The notes beneath the pieces were generated by a model. The model saw only the letters and a program-made list of their open reading frames with translations. It was not told where the DNA came from and did not search any database. The position numbers and the translations under genes were made by a program. A DNA stretch of 64,000 nucleotides, taken from NCBI GenBank assembly GCA_905182985.1, contig CAJJDN010000019.1, positions 112,696 through 176,695 of the forward strand. Reading direction: 5' to 3'. The stretch is from Paramecium sonneborni (lineage: Eukaryota; Ciliophora; Oligohymenophorea; Peniculida; Parameciidae). Below are positions 58,739 to 64,000 of the stretch, in pieces; within the stretch, counting starts at the first letter, position 1; every line of letters starts with the position of its first letter.

Positions 58739-61700
58739 TCATAAATAGAGATTTGAATTTCCTCTATTCCTTGCTATGATAGGTTAGCTTCCACTAAAGT
58801 TAGAATTTATAAGACTCTTTTATTATTATAACCTAAATATAGGTATTTCTAATTCAATATTATCATCATTTTTGTTTGATAATTTTTTAATTTTAGATAC
58901 TTCAAAATTTTTTGATTATCTTGCTTATCTTTTCATATAGTTTAAAAGAGTATCTTTAGAAACCTTCATTGTGAACATTAATAAATCTAGAATAAACATG
59001 GAAAGCACAGATAATGCAAGACTTAAATAAAATGCTGGACTTGAGAATAACATCCTTGTTGTACCATAGATTGATGACTGAGGAATAATATTTGAAACCC
59101 ACATATAAGCTAAATAGGTGCCTAAACTAGTTCCAATATAGGCAACCCAAGTAATTATTGTCCAAAATTAAGTATTCAAGGCTAATTTCAAAGTTACAAG
59201 CTGATGATAAAGATTTAGTTTACAATCATAATGGCAGTTGACATTGACATACTGAAAAACCAAAAATCATTGTTTAGACCTGTTTATTTGATAAATGTAG
59301 TATCATTTAATTCAAAATAAAAAGAGAAGAAGCAGGTTAATCCTTAAAATACACCTATAAAAAACCATTTAAAGAATCTAATTAGTTAATAATAGTTTAC
59401 TTTTCACTAGTAAATACTGTATTTCTTTGTCCTATATAATAAAGAAGAGGGTAATTTTATCTAAGAATATCATTTTCTACTTCCCCTTCTTTAATTCTTC
59501 TACTTCCTAAAATTGTTTATTGTCTTTTAGAAGTATAAAAAACATCTTCATCAAAGATTGCTCTAATCACAACAGGTAAGAAAGTAAACACTGTATTGTA
59601 AAAGGATACAAAACTAAAAATTAAAAATTAATGTACAATTAATCAAAAACACTCGTTCCAGTATCTCCACAAAAAAATGCAAAATAAAATTAAGGGATAG
59701 TAAAAATAATGTTTTTGTAAAAGAAGTATAAGATCATTTCAGAAATACGTATATAATTCTATCGTCCATGAAATAATATTAGTTTCCAAAGACACTTAAA
59801 TTAACCTATAGCATAATTACTAGCTTAAACAGCTCTCATTCCTTCTTATCCATAAATTCCAATACCAATATGTGCTTCTTAAATCATGTTAACATCATTT
59901 GCACCATCTCCAACAGCTAATGTTATTTTTCCTAATGAATTTTTTACCAATCTTACCATATCAGCCTTCTATTTAGGAGTAACTCTACAGCAAATTACTG
60001 TATGTAAAAATGGAACTAATGAAATTAAATAATTCATTAAATTTTAATCATCAATTAGAGCTCCTAAAACCATGCCTTCTATTATAATTGCTCTTTTAGT
60101 TGAATTCTTATTCATTATGTGATCTGCTATATCATTAAAAATTATAATTGTTTCACAACCTGGTGTTAAAGTAAATACATCCATATTATCTTGTAATAGA
60201 TTACATGATCTTCCTATATTTTCTGCAGTCTCTAATTTATCTCCTGTAAGCATCCAAACATTTATATTAGCTTTTAAAAAATCAGCTAATGTTTCTGGAA
60301 CATCTTCTTGTAATTTATCTTCCACAGCTGTTGCTCCTATGAGTGTTAAATTCTTTTCAATTTAATTAATTAGTTCATTTTAGAGTTTCTCTGAGTCTCC
60401 ACTTCCTAAAGCATCATTCATAGCCTTTGAAAACTAATTAAATTACTCTTCACTAAGAACACGCATAGCTAAACATAAAGTTCTAAGTCCTTTTCTTGAA
60501 AACATATCTAGTTTCTAATCTATTCCATTTAAATATTTTTAATTTGGAGATAATCTAGCTTTAATTACAGAATCTGCTCCTTTCGTATAAAGTTTTATTA
60601 TTCCATTCTGTCTAATTATTACAGACATTCTCTTTCTATCACTATTAAATTCAAAAGCAAATAGAAGTTCAACCTTTTCAACTTCTCCTAATACTTCAAT
60701 TTCCATCATACCCATTGTTATACCTTTATAAATAACATTTAGTCTTCTGGCAGCATCAACAAGAGCAATTTCATCTGGAGAAGGCCCTTAATAGATAAAT
60801 GATCCATCATCTTAATATTCCAAAACACATTCATGACAAGTGGCTAGAAGCATTAAGTTTTCTTTAACTAAATCTCCTTAATTACAAATAAGATATTTAT
60901 CAACTTTCAAATCAATATTAGGATTTTTAGATGGATCTTTTTCAGTAATAATTTATAAAATTTTATCTCCTGAAAAAGCATATTCAATACCAGCCTTTTC
61001 ATTCACTAAAGTTGATCTTCTTCTATGTAATGTGCTTTATCTCCTTAGAATTTAATTACCAACAAATGTGGTTACTTCTTATTTATTAAACATTGAAATA
61101 TCACCATAGATAAAATCTCCACAAACACATAATTTGAACTCCATTTTATTACAAGTCAAAGTCCCTGTTTTATCAGAAAAAATGTATTATACTTGGCCAA
61201 GTTCTTCATTAATAGTTGTGCTAAAAACTTTAACGTATTTATCATTTTCAGCAGAATACATCTCTGAATCTTTTTACATGAAGAATCCTTATCCAACTTT
61301 AACAAATTCTAAAGAAACAATTAAACTAATTGGAATCAATGTATTTAAGAGTAAGAAATATGCAGCAAAAGTCATTAAAGATGCCAATGCACAATGAGGG
61401 ATATCAGGATCATAAATTTGATCTTAATCGTTATATGATTGATATCCTGCAAAATTTCTACTAAAATAGCTAAAATTTGCACTTTTGATATCACAATTAA
61501 TACCATAAATAAAAGCTAAAATAATACAAATAACTGTTTGCATAATTAAAATGTAGATGATTCTGAGATTGATGAGTTTATCAATATTACTAACTTTATT
61601 TTTTTGACCTTCGGAATTTCTCATAACTTTAGTATCAATTCCAGTATAAACAACAACACCAATTACTTATTTCACATTTTTTAATTTAGACCCTCTTAGT

Positions 61701-62362
61701 AAGAAATTTTTATGAGTAATCTAAATTTTTTTAGAATCTAAATATAAAGTGCCATCAAATGTATAAAGTAGAGGATTTGGATTTATACATTCAATAATAC
61801 CAGATTTGCATTCAATCGTTTAAGTTTCTTTGATTGCTTATTTAGGTTTTAGATTTTTTTCTCCATCGAGAGAGGATGTTTCTATGAAACATATACCATC
61901 TTGAGAGGTTTACAACACAACAATATCTGCAGAAATGATTTCTAATTCATCAATTTTAATGATATCTCCAATTTGAACATCTTTCCATGTTTTTTTAACA
62001 AAGCCTGAAACTGTCCAAATTGTAGCAGGGGATGAGTTCAATTCATTATCGCTTAGATGCTTTTAGTAATCTTCATACCCGTCTCTTAACATTGATAAGG
62101 ATACAACAAAAATTAACGGTGCAATCGAAGAGACTGGACTGAAAGGAGAAATAGATTTAAAGAATGACATGACAGCTATGATAAGAAAATAAATATTAGC
62201 CATTCTTTAAAATTACAATGTTAATGAATAGGGAAGAAATGTAATGAAATTGTACCTATTTAAATTAGTAAAATACCTGCTAGTTTTGATGAAATTGGTT
62301 GGATAGCGATACTATTTATTTTAAATTTGTTCTTAGAGTCCGAAATAGAGTTTTCGTTCCAT
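58739..62362 (-). CDS. P4-type ATPase (phospholipid flippase)
   Basis: Starts [20 protein letters not shown]; an intron of 21 nt precedes [18 protein letters not shown]. In order: M1-M2 region ([13 protein letters not shown]), actuator motif [10 protein letters not shown] (P4 usual DGETNLK, Thr changed to Lys), M4 LIPISL (P4 hallmark instead of the PEGL of ion pumps), phosphorylation site [12 protein letters not shown], nucleotide domain (KGADSVI), [13 protein letters not shown], and hinge [11 protein letters not shown]. The C-terminal membrane part includes [12 protein letters not shown] and [18 protein letters not shown]; the tail ends NRGNSNLYL. It should flip aminophospholipids to the cytosolic leaflet, usually with a CDC50 partner. 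About 1,170 residues, short N- and C-tails. Confidence 0.93.
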
Positions 62363-62392
62363 TATATAATTATTTAAAAATATTCCATATAT

Positions 62393-64000
62393 TCACATTC
62401 TAAAAACCCCATGAGTTGTTCTCTCGTAGTTGTAATGTTACATACTAGTTAGAAGTGCTAAGCCTAAGGTTTATCTAGTTTATGTTGGTAAAATGATTCC
62501 ATCATCCCATAAACGAGCAGTTGCATAATAAGCACTAGATTCTTGATCATATTTTTAGGAATATTTAGCCTTTAAATCTTTTTCAACTTTTTCATTCCAT
62601 TCTTCTCCATTTCTAATTATAGTTGATTATTGAACAGAAGTTAAGACTCCAGCAGCCTAAATATTAAGATTAAATTATAATTACTTAATCACCACCCATA
62701 ACTGAGATTCTACTACTAGGCCAAGAGAATAAGAACTTAGCTCCATAAGCTCTACCACACATACCATAATTACCAGCTCCAAAACTACCACCAAAAATCA
62801 AAGTAAGTTTAGGAACTGTAGAAGTAGCAACAGCATTAACCATTTTAGCTCCATGTTTAGCTATACCTTCTGTCTCATATTTACGACCAACCATAAATCC
62901 TGTAATATTTTATAAGAAAATTAATGGAACTCCTCTTTATTAACATAAACTAACAAAATGAGCACCTTTTAATGCTGATTCACTAAAAAGAATTCCATTA
63001 TTAGCTATGATACCTACTTGTTATCCATATAATTCTCCAAATCCTGTAATAAGAGTAGTACCATAATATTCTTTAAATTCCATAAATCTAGATCCATCTA
63101 GAATTCTTGCAATTAAATGTCTACTATCCATAGACTGTTTGAGATCACTACTCATCATATAATTTAAATCTTCAATATCATAAATAGGTTAATCATCAAT
63201 AATATTACCTACTTATTTTGTATTTAAATTCTTAATTATAGATCTACCTTTTTATAAAGCTTCTAATTCTGAACTACAGAAATGATCTGTCAATCCACTA
63301 GTAAAACAATGAACTCTTGCTCCTCCTAAATCTTCTGCTGTTACTTTTTCACCTGTGGCTGCTTTTACTAAAGGAGGACCTCCTAAAAAGATTGTACCAT
63401 TTCCGCTTACAATAACATTCTCATCACTCATAGCAGGAACACTTAAAAAATCATATATAACTAGATTATTACTATGCTCCTCCAGCTGTACATGATCCAA
63501 GTACTATACTAATTTAAGGAATCCCTTATGCTGACATATTAGCTTAATTATAAAATATTCTTCCAAAATGATCTCTATCAGGAAATACTTCATCTTAAAG
63601 CATTAAACTTGATTATTTACATATATAATTACTTTGCACCTCCAGAATCTACTAAATAAACACAAGGTAATTTATTCTCCCATGCTATTTCTTATGCTCG
63701 AACATGTTTTTTCACTGTTATTGGATAATATGTTCCCCCTTTTATTGTTGGATCATTTGCAACTATCATACAGAATCTCTTATTTATTAATCCTATTCCA
63801 GTTACAATCCCTATCATTCTATATTATTCTAACCTCCACTTGGTACTTCTTCCTTTCCATATAATTCATATCCTGCCAATTAAGATAATTCCAAAAATGG
63901 AGATCCTACATCCAATAATCTAGTTATTCTTTCTCTAACTGGAAACTATTAATCATTTTTTCATTTCTACTTTATTTCTTTCTGCCAATTTTTGATGAGC
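62393..64000 (-). CDS. Methylcrotonoyl-CoA carboxylase beta subunit, 5' end outside the window
   Basis: Carboxyltransferase subunit of a biotin-dependent carboxylase. From the window edge: [94 protein letters not shown] and, in the second half, [47 protein letters not shown] and the C-terminal TTHGVFRM. The [10 protein letters not shown] and FMVGRKYE signatures favour methylcrotonoyl- over propionyl-CoA carboxylase. It acts in mitochondrial leucine breakdown with a biotin-carrying alpha subunit. Tiny introns break the frame several times. Its stop is 30 bp upstream of the P4-ATPase ATG, same strand. Confidence 0.93.

Noticed and set aside
1..64000. CRISPR arrays, bacterial promoters/RBS, insertion sequences, tRNA or rRNA genes
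   Set aside because: Genetic code, introns and gene content are ciliate-nuclear. No spaced short repeats, tRNA-like arms or rRNA segments were recognised; a covariance-model scan would be needed to exclude tRNAs fully.

Overview
The window reads as macronuclear DNA of a Paramecium-type ciliate. It is very AT-rich, and real genes only open when TAA and TAG are read as glutamine and TGA is the sole stop. The genes are split by tiny GT-AG introns; those I could fix are 19-36 nt. Genes are packed head to tail with gaps as small as 10-50 bp. Standard-code ORFs in this window are therefore mostly shadows, and the coordinates below come from reading the ciliate code by hand. The species within Paramecium cannot be fixed from this window alone.

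Layout. 1-6.4 kb: a 5'-truncated Ser/Thr kinase (+), a convergent PP2C phosphatase (-), and a small ubiquitin-fold gene inside an exact 1,024-bp direct repeat split by a single N. 6.5-11.6 kb: two tandem paralogous von Willebrand A genes and a coiled-coil gene (all -). 12.4-15.4 kb: a CNOT10-like CCR4-NOT subunit and V-ATPase subunit G (-). 16.5-20.4 kb: a leucine-rich-repeat protein and a poorly resolved gene (+). 20.6-23.6 kb: a tiny Gly/Ser/Lys protein, a secreted H-type lectin and an unknown gene (-). 23.6-28.6 kb: a CAMSAP/patronin-type CKK-domain protein with a 41-residue polyglutamine tract, then an importin-beta family gene (+). 28.7-29.6 kb: two small paralogous genes arranged tail to tail.

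30.9-34.8 kb is the most striking segment. A double-CHHC zinc-finger gene of the GTSF1 type lies 171 bp upstream of a 1,092-residue protein made of alternating FRGRGD-like (RGG) blocks and GGWG arrays, which is the Nowa architecture of Paramecium. Both families act with PIWI/scnRNA machinery in genome rearrangement, so this looks like a co-oriented pair of small-RNA pathway genes. 34.8-41 kb: a WDR90/POC16-like centriolar WD-repeat protein (+), a PRA1-like membrane protein and an SDR oxidoreductase whose catalytic Tyr codon is TAA (Gln) (both -), and a small basic protein (+).

41.9-55.5 kb is a tandem array of about 488-residue two-pass membrane proteins: four intact copies, fragments created by assembly gaps, and a degenerate copy at each end. 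Three of the four single-N gaps lie here, next to near-identical duplicated flanks, so copy number and order are unreliable. 56.9-64 kb: SUMO, an unknown gene, a P4-type ATPase (lipid flippase) and a 5'-truncated methylcrotonoyl-CoA carboxylase beta subunit (all -).
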